A stretch of 64,000 nucleotides of DNA, from the NCBI GenBank assembly GCA_031292555.1, contig JARLGV010000067.1:1-64000 (forward strand), in the 5' to 3' direction. Both the position numbers and the translations under genes were made by a program. The notes below the pieces were generated by a model that had not been told where the DNA came from, did not search any database, and saw only the letters and a program-made list of their open reading frames with translations. The stretch comes from Fimbriimonas sp. (GTDB lineage: Bacteria > Armatimonadota > Fimbriimonadia > Fimbriimonadales > Fimbriimonadaceae). Of the stretch, positions 36,372 through 44,628 are shown in pieces; positions within the stretch are counted from its first letter, which is position 1; every line of letters starts with the position of its first letter.

Positions 36372-37304
36372 ATGCAGACTCATTTCGGACTAGGCCTCCT
36401 TCGGCCGGAGTGGAAGCAGTCGATTGCCTGCGTCGGCACCTTCGACGGCGTTCACCGGGGACATCAAGCGGTCATCGGACGCGCGGTCGAGATAGCCCAA
36501 ATGGCGGAACTGCCGTGCATCCTTGTTACGTTCGACCGTCATCCCGCCGCGATTCTTGCACCCGCCCGCTGCCCCAAGGCCCTTTCCGGGCTCCAAAGCA
36601 ATCTCCACACCTTCGCGGTTCTAGGAGTGAGCGCGGCTGTCGTGCTGCCGTTCGACGCCGAACTCAGCCGGATGTCGGCCGAGCGCTTCCTGCGTGAGAT
36701 CCTCATCGGTTCGATTCGAGCCACCAGCATCGTGATCGGCCACGATTTCGCGATGGGCAACGGCCGCGAAGGGAATGCGGACTGGTTGGGCGCCCGGATT
36801 CCGACGACGGTGGTGCCGCCTTTCGAAGTGGACGGCAGCCGCGTGAGTTCCAGCCAGATCCGATCGCTTGTCGATGAAGGCGATGTGGAAACGGCAGCGG
36901 GATTGTTGGGGCGGCGGTTCGCGCTGGGCGGCGTGGTCGTGGGTGGGGCGAAACTGGGCAGAAAGCTCGGGTACCCGACAGCGAATCTCGCGCGATCATT
37001 CGATCAGGCAGTGCCCGCTAACGGAATCTACGCGGCATGGGCCGAGACTGCCCACGGTCGGTATATGGCATCGGTCTCGATCGGCAACCGACCGACAGTC
37101 GGTGGCGGAGACCGCACGATTGAAGCCTTCTTGATCGACTACCCAGGCGATTCCCTATACGGTGCTTCGCTCGACGTCGAATTCGTCAAGAGGCTCCGGG
37201 ATGAACTGAACTTCGCGACGCTCGAGGATCTGATTCACCAAATAGCGGCCGATGTCGTAGAAACACGGCAGGTACTGAGCAATCCCCAAGTTTCTGCGTC
37301 TTGA
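36372..37304 (+). CDS. ribF: Bifunctional riboflavin kinase / FAD synthetase
   Basis: A 310-residue enzyme of the RibF family that makes FMN from riboflavin and then FAD. The N-terminal nucleotidyltransferase half (about residues 15-165) has VGTFDGVHRGH, the HxGH-type site, and VSSSQIR, the ISSTxIR-type loop. The C-terminal riboflavin kinase half has GAKLGRKLGYPTANL and NGIYAAW, with the PTAN motif for ATP/Mg. Length is as usual. The next gene starts at an overlap (TTGA), and csrA with a membrane protein is upstream. ribE lies 11 kb away on the other strand. Confidence 0.96.
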   Translation: MQTHFGLGLLRPEWKQSIACVGTFDGVHRGHQAVIGRAVEIAQMAELPCILVTFDRHPAAILAPARCPKALSGLQSNLHTFAVLGVSAAVVLPFDAELSRMSAERFLREILIGSIRATSIVIGHDFAMGNGREGNADWLGARIPTTVVPPFEVDGSRVSSSQIRSLVDEGDVETAAGLLGRRFALGGVVVGGAKLGRKLGYPTANLARSFDQAVPANGIYAAWAETAHGRYMASVSIGNRPTVGGGDRTIEAFLIDYPGDSLYGASLDVEFVKRLRDELNFATLEDLIHQIAADVVETRQVLSNPQVSAS

Positions 37305-37807
37305 GGAGTATGGGGAAACAGAAGAAGGGTCTGACGATCCTCGGCATAGTCCTAGTGCTCTTGCTGGGGGGACGCGCCATCGTGGTAGTTCTAAGCCACC
37401 AAGACGATCGCACATTGATTCAGCAGGCGCTCAAGGAGTCGATCCAAGCGAGCAAGGAGGGCCGCCCCGGCGGCGTGATGGACAAATTGAGCGACGACAT
37501 CAAGCTCAACGGCGAAAGCGAAGAGGGTAATCAGCGGGAAATCGCTCGGTTTATCCGAGACAGTAAGCCTGAGATCACGGTTCAGGACATGAACCCGGTT
37601 GTCACAGGAAACGAAGCCACGATCACTTCTCCGGTCGACCTGACGCTTTCGATGCTTGGTATCGAGCGTAGCCGTCACCTCAAGGAAGTGACCCTGATCT
37701 TTCGAAGAGAGGAGGGGCGCGAGTGGCTTGTGATCCCGGTCAGCAACTGGAAACTAGCCGAGGTTCATGTGCCTCAGAGCGCAATCGCGGACTTGATGTC
37801 GCCTTGA
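37301..37807 (+). CDS. Membrane-anchored NTF2/SnoaL-like protein
   Basis: Up to 168 residues. A basic N-terminus and one membrane segment (LTILGIVLVLLLGGRAIVVVL) are followed by an exported domain of about 120 residues (DDRTLIQQALKESIQASKEGRPGGVMDKLS, then ITVQDMNPVVTGNEATITSPVDL, WLVIPVSNWKLAEV) with the helix-then-sheet order of the NTF2-like superfamily. The start is either the TTG at 37301, overlapping the ribF stop, or ATG 37310, which has GGAG very close. Function unknown; the TTG overlap suggests co-translation with ribF. Confidence 0.7.
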   Translation: MRSMGKQKKGLTILGIVLVLLLGGRAIVVVLSHQDDRTLIQQALKESIQASKEGRPGGVMDKLSDDIKLNGESEEGNQREIARFIRDSKPEITVQDMNPVVTGNEATITSPVDLTLSMLGIERSRHLKEVTLIFRREEGREWLVIPVSNWKLAEVHVPQSAIADLMSP

Positions 37808-37843
37808 ACTTCTGTTTTCATGTAACTGACGACATTCCGATTG

Positions 37844-37849
37844 TATAAT
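37844..37849 (+). promoter_or_regulatory. Candidate -10 box for the GAPAA lipoprotein gene
   Basis: TATAAT preceded by TTG, 62 bases before the lipoprotein start. No good -35 box is visible at the right distance (TGTAAC near 37821 is the nearest match). Confidence 0.45.
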
Positions 37850-37910
37850 GCCAAAGGCTACCTACGCGGGAGCAAGCGGAGAAATCCGCGTTCAACTAGG
37901 AGGATACGAT

Positions 37911-38237
37911 ATGAAAAAGTTTATGACCCTGTTCATTGCAGGCGTTCTGGGCGCGGCTCTTATGAGCGGCTGCAGCAAGAGCGACGATACCACCACCCCG
38001 TCCGATTCGAGCAGCGCAACGACCGCCGCTCCTAAGGACAGCTCAACGACGGCCGCCCCGGCCGACACGAGCGCACCTGCCGCCGGAGCACCCGCTGCTG
38101 GCGCACCTGCCGCCGGAGCACCCGCTGCCGGAGCACCTGCCGCCGGAGCACCTGCTGCCGGAGCACCTGCCGCTGGAGCACCTGCCGCCGGAGCACCTGC
38201 TGCCGGAGCACCTGCAACCGCCCCCGACAAGAAGTAA
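37911..38237 (+). CDS. Lipoprotein with GAPAA tandem repeats
   Basis: A 108-residue protein from ATG 37911 with a very good ribosome binding site (AGGAGG). Signal peptide MKKFMTLFIAGVLGAALMSGC with lipobox MSGC, then a Ser/Thr/Ala-rich linker and nine copies of the five-residue unit APAAG, ending PATAPDKK. It is predicted to be an unstructured stalk on a lipid anchor, perhaps spanning the periplasm or extending from the cell. It has its own promoter-like box and a strong terminator, so it is a single-gene unit. Confidence 0.9.
   Translation: MKKFMTLFIAGVLGAALMSGCSKSDDTTTPSDSSSATTAAPKDSSTTAAPADTSAPAAGAPAAGAPAAGAPAAGAPAAGAPAAGAPAAGAPAAGAPAAGAPATAPDKK
38073..38216 (+). repeat. 15-bp coding tandem repeat (nine full units plus part)
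   Basis: The unit GCACCTGCCGCCGGA encodes APAAG. Units differ at third positions (CCT/CCC, GCC/GCT, GGA/GGC), so they are not freshly copied, but the length is a multiple of three per unit and could vary between strains without breaking the frame. Confidence 0.9.
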
Positions 38238-38259
38238 TTCTAGTCTGAGGACGTAAGAT

Positions 38260-38299
38260 GGCCCCCCGTGTCCAAGAGCGCGGGGGGCCTCTTTATTTT
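38260..38299 (+). terminator. Rho-independent terminator
   Basis: GGCCCCCCG (38260-38268) pairs perfectly with CGGGGGGCC (38281-38289), followed by TCTTTATTTT. It ends the GAPAA lipoprotein transcript, 23 bases after the stop. Confidence 0.92.
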
Positions 38300-38326
38300 C
38301 CGGTGCGGGTAACCTGCTAGCTTCCG

Positions 38327-39343
38327 ATGAAGCAACACTCGATACGCGTCGCAGTTGTGGGAGCGACCGGATATGGAGGAGCGGAGGTAATCCGACTACT
38401 TGCCTCTCATCCGTGCGCCAAGGTTACGATCGCCACATCGGCCCGTCGTGCCGGCACGCCGTTGCGTCAAGAGTGCCCCTGGCTTTCGAGTGACCTTGTG
38501 CTCAGCGAGTTCATCCCCGATGGCCTCAATGCCGATTTCACCTTCCTGTGCCAAGAAACCGGTTTCGCGATGGACGTTGCGCCATCATTGCTTCCTCATA
38601 CGCGAGTGATCGACTTGTCCGCCGATTTTCGGCTTGAAGACTTGGATATCTACGAGCAGTACTACGGACGCAAGCATACGAATCCGACTCTCTCCACGAA
38701 GCCGGTGTACGGTTTGCCCGAACTTGTGGACCGTGCCCAGATCCAAAGCGCCGTGTTGGTCGCCAATCCCGGTTGCTTTCCGACTGCCAGCCTTCTGGCA
38801 TTAATGCCGCTTGCCCGTGCCGGTTTGGTTTCGGGAATCCCCGTTGTCGACGCCAAGTCGGGCGTATCCGGTGCCGGACGTTCGAAGGCAGACACCGCTT
38901 ACCTCTTCTCCGAACTGGACGGCGGAGTGAAGGCATACGGCGTTGTCGGGCACCGGCACACCCCCGAGATCGAGCAGCTATCCGACCTGAAAGTACGTTT
39001 CACGCCTCACTTGATTCCGATGCCGCGCGGTATCCATGCAACCGTTCACATTCCGGTCAAAGAAGGCCAAAAGCTCGACGGCATCAAGGAGCTTTATCGG
39101 CAGTTCTATTCAGGCGAGCCGTTTGTGACTCTTCAGGACGCGCCCCCTTCGACCAAGCAGGTGCTTGGTTCGAACCGATGCGCGATGAGCGTCGATCTCG
39201 ACGAGCGCACGGGGTTTGCGATCGTGAACTCCGTGATCGACAACTTAGTAAAGGGAATGGCCGGCCAGGCCATTCAGAACATGAATTTGATGGCGGGAAT
39301 TCCGGAAGAAACCGGCCTGCCGATGGATGGCGTTTGGCCATAG
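38327..39343 (+). CDS. argC: N-acetyl-gamma-glutamyl-phosphate reductase
   Basis: A 338-residue enzyme that reduces N-acetylglutamyl phosphate to the semialdehyde in arginine synthesis, using NADPH. The N-terminal Rossmann motif is VAVVGATGYGGAEVIRLL; the catalytic cysteine is Cys150 in VANPGCFPTAS; VDAKSGVSGAGR and HRHTPEIEQ are conserved substrate residues. It begins just after a strong terminator and is followed after seven bases by argJ. No other arg genes are in the window, so the pathway is split in the genome. Confidence 0.97.
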   Translation: MKQHSIRVAVVGATGYGGAEVIRLLASHPCAKVTIATSARRAGTPLRQECPWLSSDLVLSEFIPDGLNADFTFLCQETGFAMDVAPSLLPHTRVIDLSADFRLEDLDIYEQYYGRKHTNPTLSTKPVYGLPELVDRAQIQSAVLVANPGCFPTASLLALMPLARAGLVSGIPVVDAKSGVSGAGRSKADTAYLFSELDGGVKAYGVVGHRHTPEIEQLSDLKVRFTPHLIPMPRGIHATVHIPVKEGQKLDGIKELYRQFYSGEPFVTLQDAPPSTKQVLGSNRCAMSVDLDERTGFAIVNSVIDNLVKGMAGQAIQNMNLMAGIPEETGLPMDGVWP

Positions 39344-39350
39344 AATACAG

Positions 39351-40556
39351 ATGATTCCCTTACCTAAAGGCTTTACCGTGGCTGGAGTCCGATGCGGGCT
39401 CAAGAACAAACGAAACGACCTCGGTCTGATCGTTTCCGACCGGCCGGCGCTCTCCGCCGGCGTGTTTACGACCAATCACGTGCGTGCATCGTGCGTGGAT
39501 TACTCGCGACGCGTCGTTTCGAAGGGGCATGTCCGAGCCATCGTCGTCAACAGCGGAAACGCCAACTGCTGTACCGGCGTTCAAGGCGAACGCGATACCG
39601 CCCGGATGGCGGAATTAGTGGGCAAGGAGTTGTCGGTCGATCCCGAACTGATCGCGGTCGGCTCAACCGGCATAATCGGCCACCTTCTCGACATGGCGAA
39701 AGTCGAGCGCGGAGTAAGGGAAGCGGCTCAGAAGCTCGGAGTGGACGCTCACGCGTTCATGGACGCGATCCTGACCACCGACCTAGTCGAGAAATGGGCC
39801 TGGGTTCAACCCGACAACCTAGAAGTGGTTTCACCCCACTCGCTGACGCCTCGAACGCCTGACACCGACCATAACGGTCTCATGATCGGGTTTGTGAAGG
39901 GCTCCGGCATGATCGCTCCGAATATGGCGACTATGCTTGGGTACGTCATCACCGATTTGGATGTCGAGGGACTCGACGTACAGGCCATCCTAAAGCGGGT
40001 CGCCGACAACAGCTTCAACTGCATGACGGTGGACAGCGATACGTCGACGAACGACATGCTGATCGTTCTTGCCAACGGCGGCTCCGGCGTCAAGGCCGAT
40101 GAGGCGGCTTTCGAGCAAGCGCTCGGACTGGTCTGCACGTCTCTCGCCAAGCAGGTCGCGCGGGACGGAGAGGGGGCAACCAAGCTTGTCGAGATCCGGG
40201 TGACCGGCACCGAGAACCCGAAGAAGATCGCGCGGTCGATCGGCGACTCCCCGCTGGTGAAGACCGCGATGTTTGGCTGCGATCCCAACTGGGGCCGGAT
40301 CCTGATGGCGGCAGGAAAGTGCGGCGTTCCGTTCCAGCCCAGTGACGTCAAGCTTTCGATCATCGCCGCCGACGAGGAGCACTTGTTGTTCGAAGAGGGC
40401 GCGCCTGCGTCATTCGATCCCAAGCGGGTGTCCTCCGCTCTGAAGTCGGACCATGTCGTGATCGACCTTCGGCTCGGAGATGGCGAGACGGCAACCATCT
40501 ACACGTGCGACTTCGGCTATGGATACGTCCGCATTAACGCCGAATATCACACGTGA
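39351..40556 (+). CDS. argJ: Glutamate N-acetyltransferase / amino-acid acetyltransferase
   Basis: A 401-residue enzyme from ATG 39351; an ATG at 39327 overlaps argC and is less likely. ArgJ cleaves itself before a threonine in the motif MIAPNMATMLG, here between Ala193 and Thr194, which then transfers the acetyl group from N-acetylornithine to glutamate. VVNSGNANCCTG and NCMTVDSDTSTNDM are conserved family segments, and PNWGRILMAAG is near the C-terminal part. It follows argC by seven bases, so the two form an operon. Its last ten bases overlap the convergent hydrolase gene. Confidence 0.97.
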   Translation: MIPLPKGFTVAGVRCGLKNKRNDLGLIVSDRPALSAGVFTTNHVRASCVDYSRRVVSKGHVRAIVVNSGNANCCTGVQGERDTARMAELVGKELSVDPELIAVGSTGIIGHLLDMAKVERGVREAAQKLGVDAHAFMDAILTTDLVEKWAWVQPDNLEVVSPHSLTPRTPDTDHNGLMIGFVKGSGMIAPNMATMLGYVITDLDVEGLDVQAILKRVADNSFNCMTVDSDTSTNDMLIVLANGGSGVKADEAAFEQALGLVCTSLAKQVARDGEGATKLVEIRVTGTENPKKIARSIGDSPLVKTAMFGCDPNWGRILMAAGKCGVPFQPSDVKLSIIAADEEHLLFEEGAPASFDPKRVSSALKSDHVVIDLRLGDGETATIYTCDFGYGYVRINAEYHT

Positions 40557-41461
40557 GTCTTTGAGTTCGCCGGCAGTTTCGCCGGCGGCGCCACTGTGTC
40601 GGCAATCGCTTTCAAGGCCTGCAAGTAGGCTTTGCGCGCCACCGTAAAGCACTGGGCGTGTTGAGCTCCCGGCACAATCCAAAGTCGGCAATGGGCGGCA
40701 TCCGAGAGTTGACGGGCGTGGGACATCGGGATGAGCACGTCGTCGCCGCCTTGAATGACGAGCGCGGGCTTCGTCCACTTCGCCGCCGAGTTCAGCGGAA
40801 CGATGTCGGATGGGTTCAAGTGGTCCATTGCACTTGCGAACCAGATCATGGGGCGCAAGGTGACTGACGAACCAGGGATCTTCCGGTTGAGCCAGTTGTT
40901 CATCGCCTCGTCGAATCGGGCATAGGCGCCCTCCGTCACGACGGCGTCGACGGTTGGATCTTGCTCCGAAGCGATCCAGGACGCGGCGCCGCCCATCGAG
41001 ACGCCGCAAAGCACGATCTTCGGTGGCGTCCGGTACTTGGTGCGGACCCACCGGACGGTGTCGACAATCGTGTGAGCCTCGGTTAGGCCGAATCCGACTG
41101 AGTTCTCGCGGCTTGCTTCTTGGCCGGGCATGCATGGCGCCACGCATTCGAAGCCCATCTTGGGTAGCGCCAGCATTAGGTCGGACCAACTCTCGCGCGT
41201 GCCGCCATAGCCGTACGCCAGGACAAAGACGACCGGCCTACCCACGCCGCCGGCGATTCGGGGCGATACCCAAGCAGGAATGCTCGCATGAGATCCAGGT
41301 AGGTCGACCTGCCTCACCCAGGTCGGGGCGGTGACCTTCTGCCTTGCCGGATGGATGTATGTGTAGGCCAGATAGGCGCAAACGGCCAGATAGAGACCGC
41401 CGTAGAACGCGAGTCGAAAAAGGATGCTACGCCAGGATATTTTCCGCCGAATCAACCGCAT
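40547..41461 (-). CDS. Membrane-anchored alpha/beta hydrolase
   Basis: A 304-residue protein. The N-terminus has one membrane segment (SILFRLAFYGGLYLAVCAYLAYTYI) and the rest is an alpha/beta hydrolase: VVFVLAYGYGGTRESW (oxyanion region), LCGVSMGGAASWIA with the nucleophile Ser in GVSMG, ALVIQGGDDVLIP with the acid, and GAQHAQCF with the His. It looks like an esterase or peptidase of the BAAT/DUF-type family; the substrate is unknown. Its first 35 bases overlap the end of folD, upstream on the same strand, so it is probably the last gene of the accB-nusB-folD run. Confidence 0.85.
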   Translation of the reverse strand: MRLIRRKISWRSILFRLAFYGGLYLAVCAYLAYTYIHPARQKVTAPTWVRQVDLPGSHASIPAWVSPRIAGGVGRPVVFVLAYGYGGTRESWSDLMLALPKMGFECVAPCMPGQEASRENSVGFGLTEAHTIVDTVRWVRTKYRTPPKIVLCGVSMGGAASWIASEQDPTVDAVVTEGAYARFDEAMNNWLNRKIPGSSVTLRPMIWFASAMDHLNPSDIVPLNSAAKWTKPALVIQGGDDVLIPMSHARQLSDAAHCRLWIVPGAQHAQCFTVARKAYLQALKAIADTVAPPAKLPANSKTHV

Positions 41462-42281
41462 TGCTCAAGAGACTCGCTACCGTCATCGGTCCTACGCCCC
41501 CCGGAACGGGAGTGATCCACGCCGCAACTTCCTTGGCGGACTCGAATTCGACATCGCCGACATCCCACTTACGGCCCTCCACTTTGTTGTAGCCGGCGTC
41601 GATCACGATCGCGCCCGGCTTGATCCAATCGCCTTTGATCATTTCTGCTTTTCCGACGGCTGCGACCAAGATGTCCGCCTCACGGCACAGGTCGGGTAGG
41701 TCGACCGTTCGGGAATGGGCGATCGTCACGGTCGCATGCTTCTGCAGCAGCATTAAGGCGGCCGGCTTGCCAAGGATGACGGACCGGCCCACGACAACCG
41801 CTTTCTTGCCCTTCAGCTCCATGCCGTAGTGCTCAAGCAGCTTCATGATCCCGAGCGGAGTCGCGCATCGGAATCCGGGCAGGTCGGCCACCAGCCGACC
41901 AAGCGATGCGGGGGAGATCCCGTCGACGTCCTTCTCCGAACCGAGGGCGATGAGCGCCTCCTGCTCGTCGAGGTGTTTGGGCAACGGATGCTGGAGCAAG
42001 ATGCCATGTACATCAGGATTGGCGTTAAGTTCGGCGATCTTGTCCAGAAGCTCCTGCTGGGTCGTGTTCTCGTCGACCGGGAAGCTCTGGCCCGTCATCC
42101 CTGCCTTTTCCGCCCAAAGATGCTTCATCCGGACGTAGGAGAGGCTCGCCGGGTCGTGCGCGGCGACCAACACGTCGAGGCGAGGGATGACTCCCTTCTC
42201 CCGCAAGGAAAGGACCCGCTCCTTCAGCGATTCTCGAACGACTTTCGATAAGGCAAGGCCATCCAGTATCTGTGCACTCAA
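41427..42281 (-). CDS. folD: Methylenetetrahydrofolate dehydrogenase / cyclohydrolase
   Basis: A 284-residue bifunctional enzyme of one-carbon metabolism, converting methylene-THF to formyl-THF. Start is the TTG at 42281, one base after the nusB stop, with GGAGAA as ribosome binding site; this gives the usual FolD length. Motifs: SLSYVRMKHLWAEKAGM with the catalytic Lys, GILLQHPLPKHLD, and the NADP loop VVVGRSVILGKPAALML, then VTPVPGGVGPMTVA (here ITPVPGGVGPMTV). The operon order accB-like, pilin-like, accC, nusB, folD, hydrolase is tight. Confidence 0.96.
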   Translation of the reverse strand: MSAQILDGLALSKVVRESLKERVLSLREKGVIPRLDVLVAAHDPASLSYVRMKHLWAEKAGMTGQSFPVDENTTQQELLDKIAELNANPDVHGILLQHPLPKHLDEQEALIALGSEKDVDGISPASLGRLVADLPGFRCATPLGIMKLLEHYGMELKGKKAVVVGRSVILGKPAALMLLQKHATVTIAHSRTVDLPDLCREADILVAAVGKAEMIKGDWIKPGAIVIDAGYNKVEGRKWDVGDVEFESAKEVAAWITPVPGGVGPMTVASLLSNAVDSAENILA

Positions 42282-42282
42282 C

Positions 42283-42879
42283 TTAAATGTTCTCCGTATT
42301 CGGCGGAATCTCGCGCTCTCCCGATCGCAGCTTCCACGTGCCATATTTCGCTGCGAAGTCGGCCTCTTTCGATCCTTCCTGGACCACGATTTCTTCGATC
42401 TCCGGTTCCGGATCCTCGATGATCGGCTCATCGCCTTCCGGGGGCGCCAGGGCAGGATCCCAGGTTGCCTTCGGGCTTTGCTTGAGCAGTTGGCCCAGAA
42501 CGCCGTTCACGAATTTGCCGCTTTCGGCGGTGCTGTACCGCTTGGCGATCTCGATGGCTTCGTCGATTGTCACGGCCGGCGGGATTTCGGGAACCTCGAA
42601 GAGCTCATATGCGGCGACTCGAAGGACGTTGCGGTCGACGGCCGCGATACGCATGAAGTCGTAATCGTGAATCAACGACGCGAGCGCCCGGTCGAGATCC
42701 GGAAGACACTTCCGGGAGCCTACGATCAGCCGCTCCGCGTACGCCGCGATATCTGGTGCGAGCTTCGCTTCCTCCAAAGTTATGCGAAGTGCGTCCGCCA
42801 CCTCGGCATGCCCCAGTTCGATTTCATAGAGAGCTCGCATGGCCGCCTCGCGTGCCTTGCGTTTTGAGCGTACTGCCAC
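42283..42879 (-). CDS. nusB: Transcription antitermination factor NusB
   Basis: A 198-residue protein from the GTG at 42879, with GAGGG upstream; the reading frame extends further but into accC. The NusB fold is complete: SKRKAREAAMRALYEIELG at the start, then FMRIAAVDRNVLRVAAYELFEVPEIPPAVTIDEAIEIAKRYS and FVNGVLGQLLK. NusB binds boxA RNA with NusE. The C-terminal 45 residues form a long acidic tail (PEGDEPIIEDPEPEIEEI) not found in typical 140-150-residue NusB proteins. Confidence 0.94.
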   Translation of the reverse strand: MAVRSKRKAREAAMRALYEIELGHAEVADALRITLEEAKLAPDIAAYAERLIVGSRKCLPDLDRALASLIHDYDFMRIAAVDRNVLRVAAYELFEVPEIPPAVTIDEAIEIAKRYSTAESGKFVNGVLGQLLKQSPKATWDPALAPPEGDEPIIEDPEPEIEEIVVQEGSKEADFAAKYGTWKLRSGEREIPPNTENI

Positions 42880-42892
42880 TAAATGAGGTCCC

Positions 42893-44248
42893 TCACTGCT
42901 CGTCACCCGATAAGAACTTGGGGACGTATCCGGTGTCGAATTCGCCCGATATATAACCTTCCGACTCCACGAGGCGGCGGAGGAACGGGATATTGGTCGA
43001 GATTCCGCTGACTTCGAACTCTCGCAACGCGACCTGCAATTTGGCAACCGCTTCCGTGCGGTCGTCGCCCCGCACGATGAGCTTCGCCAAAAGCGGGTCG
43101 TAGTAGGGGCTAACGGAGAACCCGGCATAGCAGTGAGTCTCCATGCGTACGCCTCGCCCGCCTGGAACGCGCCAGCCCTGGATGCAGCCGGTACTCGGGG
43201 CGAAGTCCCGCTCCGGGTCCTGGGCGGTGATTCTAGCCTCAATCGCATGTCCCCTGATCCGAACATCGTCCTGTGTGAGCATCAGGGGCATCCCGCTCGC
43301 TATTTCCAGCATTAGGTGGACAAGGTCGATTCCGGTCACCTCCTCGGTAATTGGATGCTCGACCTGGAGACGGGTGTTCATTTCGAGGAAGTAATAGTTG
43401 AAGTCGGAGTCGACGAGGAACTCGACTGTTCCAGCATTTTGGTATCCGACGCTTGACGCAACCTTCACGGCCGATACACCCATTGCCTTTCGGACGTCTT
43501 CCGGCAGACCTGAATAGGGCGCCTCCTCGACGATCTTCTGGTGGCGCAAATTCTGGATGGAGCATTCACGCTCGCCCAAGTGGATCATATTGCCAAACGA
43601 ATCGCCGATCACTTGGATCTCAACGTGTCGTGGCGCAACCACGCACTTCTCGATAAGGATTTCATCAGAGCCAAAACTAGCTTGCGCTTCCGCCTGTGCC
43701 GTCTTCCACAGTCCAGCCAACTCATCGGGGGCATCAACGCGCCGAATGCCCCGTCCTCCGCCACCAGCCACCGCTTTGAGGAGTACGGGGTAGCCGATCT
43801 CCTCTGCCACGATCAGGGCGTCGGTCTCGTTCGGAACCGCGCCGTCGCTTCCCGGGACGACGGGACAGCCTACTGCGATCGCCGCTTTCTTGGCGCTCGC
43901 CTTATCGCCCATCGCTTCGATGGCACGAGTCGGCGGACCTACGAATTTGATTCCAAGCGATTCGAGAGCGACCGCGAAGTTAGCCCGCTCACTGAAATAG
44001 CCGTAGCCGGGATGTACGGCCTCGGCGCCCGAGATCTGGCACGCCATCAGCACGTTGGCCAAATTCAGATAAGAATCGGTGTTGGCCCCTGCTCCAACGC
44101 AAATCGCCTCGTCGGCAAGCTTCACGTGTAGGCTTTCGCGATCGGCCTCTGAAAATATCGCGACGCTTTTGATGCCCTTTTCACGACACCCTCGAATCAC
44201 GCGACACGCGATCTCTCCACGATTGGCGATGAGGACCTTACTAAGCAT
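42893..44248 (-). CDS. accC: Biotin carboxylase subunit of acetyl-CoA carboxylase
   Basis: A 451-residue enzyme from ATG 44248, which overlaps the stop of the gene before it (TGATG). It carboxylates biotin on a carrier protein using ATP and bicarbonate. Conserved parts: VLIANRGEIACRVIR, VHPGYGYFSERANFA, the ATP loop AVAGGGGRGIRRV, IEKCVVAPRHVEIQVIGD, and EMNTRLQVEHPITEEVTGIDLV with the catalytic Glu and Arg. Length is as usual. The adjacent carrier gene lacks a biotinyl-lysine, so AccC may use another carrier encoded elsewhere or have a changed partner. Confidence 0.96.
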   Translation of the reverse strand: MLSKVLIANRGEIACRVIRGCREKGIKSVAIFSEADRESLHVKLADEAICVGAGANTDSYLNLANVLMACQISGAEAVHPGYGYFSERANFAVALESLGIKFVGPPTRAIEAMGDKASAKKAAIAVGCPVVPGSDGAVPNETDALIVAEEIGYPVLLKAVAGGGGRGIRRVDAPDELAGLWKTAQAEAQASFGSDEILIEKCVVAPRHVEIQVIGDSFGNMIHLGERECSIQNLRHQKIVEEAPYSGLPEDVRKAMGVSAVKVASSVGYQNAGTVEFLVDSDFNYYFLEMNTRLQVEHPITEEVTGIDLVHLMLEIASGMPLMLTQDDVRIRGHAIEARITAQDPERDFAPSTGCIQGWRVPGGRGVRMETHCYAGFSVSPYYDPLLAKLIVRGDDRTEAVAKLQVALREFEVSGISTNIPFLRRLVESEGYISGEFDTGYVPKFLSGDEQ

Positions 44249-44628
44249 CAATAACTCTCGTGGCCGGGATGCGGACACGTCACTTTGCCGGTGGTGGGGT
44301 CGTATCGATACTTCTCACCGCCGATCGGGCACTTGTAGAAATCGCTCCCCAACTTCGTTTCTTCGAGCGTGTCGGGGTATTTGTCGTCATTGTTGGTCTG
44401 GGAGATGATCAACGCTTGGCGTACCTGTGCCAGATTGCTTTGGCAAACAGCGTCTTTGGCGTCGTACTTCACCTGCCCCATAATGGTCGTGCCCTTGCCA
44501 TCTTTGCGCGGCGTCACTCCTTTTCCGCCGAAGGCGCCACTTCCCTTGAAGAGAGCCACGGCAAGGATCGCCATCAGTGCGATCGTGATCAGTGTTCCCG
44601 CCAGTGTATTTCCGCGTTCTTGTTTCAT
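44248..44628 (-). CDS. Pilin-like / type IV prepilin-like protein between accB and accC
   Basis: A 126-residue protein. The N-terminus MKQERGNTLAGTLITIALMAILAVALFK looks like a prepilin with a hydrophobic helix after a Gly, but NTLAGTLI lacks the usual Glu at position 5 of the mature part, so peptidase cleavage is doubtful. The body includes SNLAQVRQALIISQTNNDDKYPDTLEETKLGSDFYKCPIGGEKYRYDPTTGKVTCPHPGH, which resembles pseudopilin C-terminal regions and two CP pairs that may form a disulfide or metal site. It overlaps accB by four bases and accC by one, so it is coupled to both. Confidence 0.75.
   Translation of the reverse strand: MKQERGNTLAGTLITIALMAILAVALFKGSGAFGGKGVTPRKDGKGTTIMGQVKYDAKDAVCQSNLAQVRQALIISQTNNDDKYPDTLEETKLGSDFYKCPIGGEKYRYDPTTGKVTCPHPGHESY

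Noticed and set aside
38073-38216. CRISPR-like array
   Set aside because: The 15-bp units have no spacers and are in-frame coding repeats of a lipoprotein.
38032-38230. Minus-strand frames across the GAPAA repeat
   Set aside because: Open only because the 15-bp repeat avoids stops in several frames.
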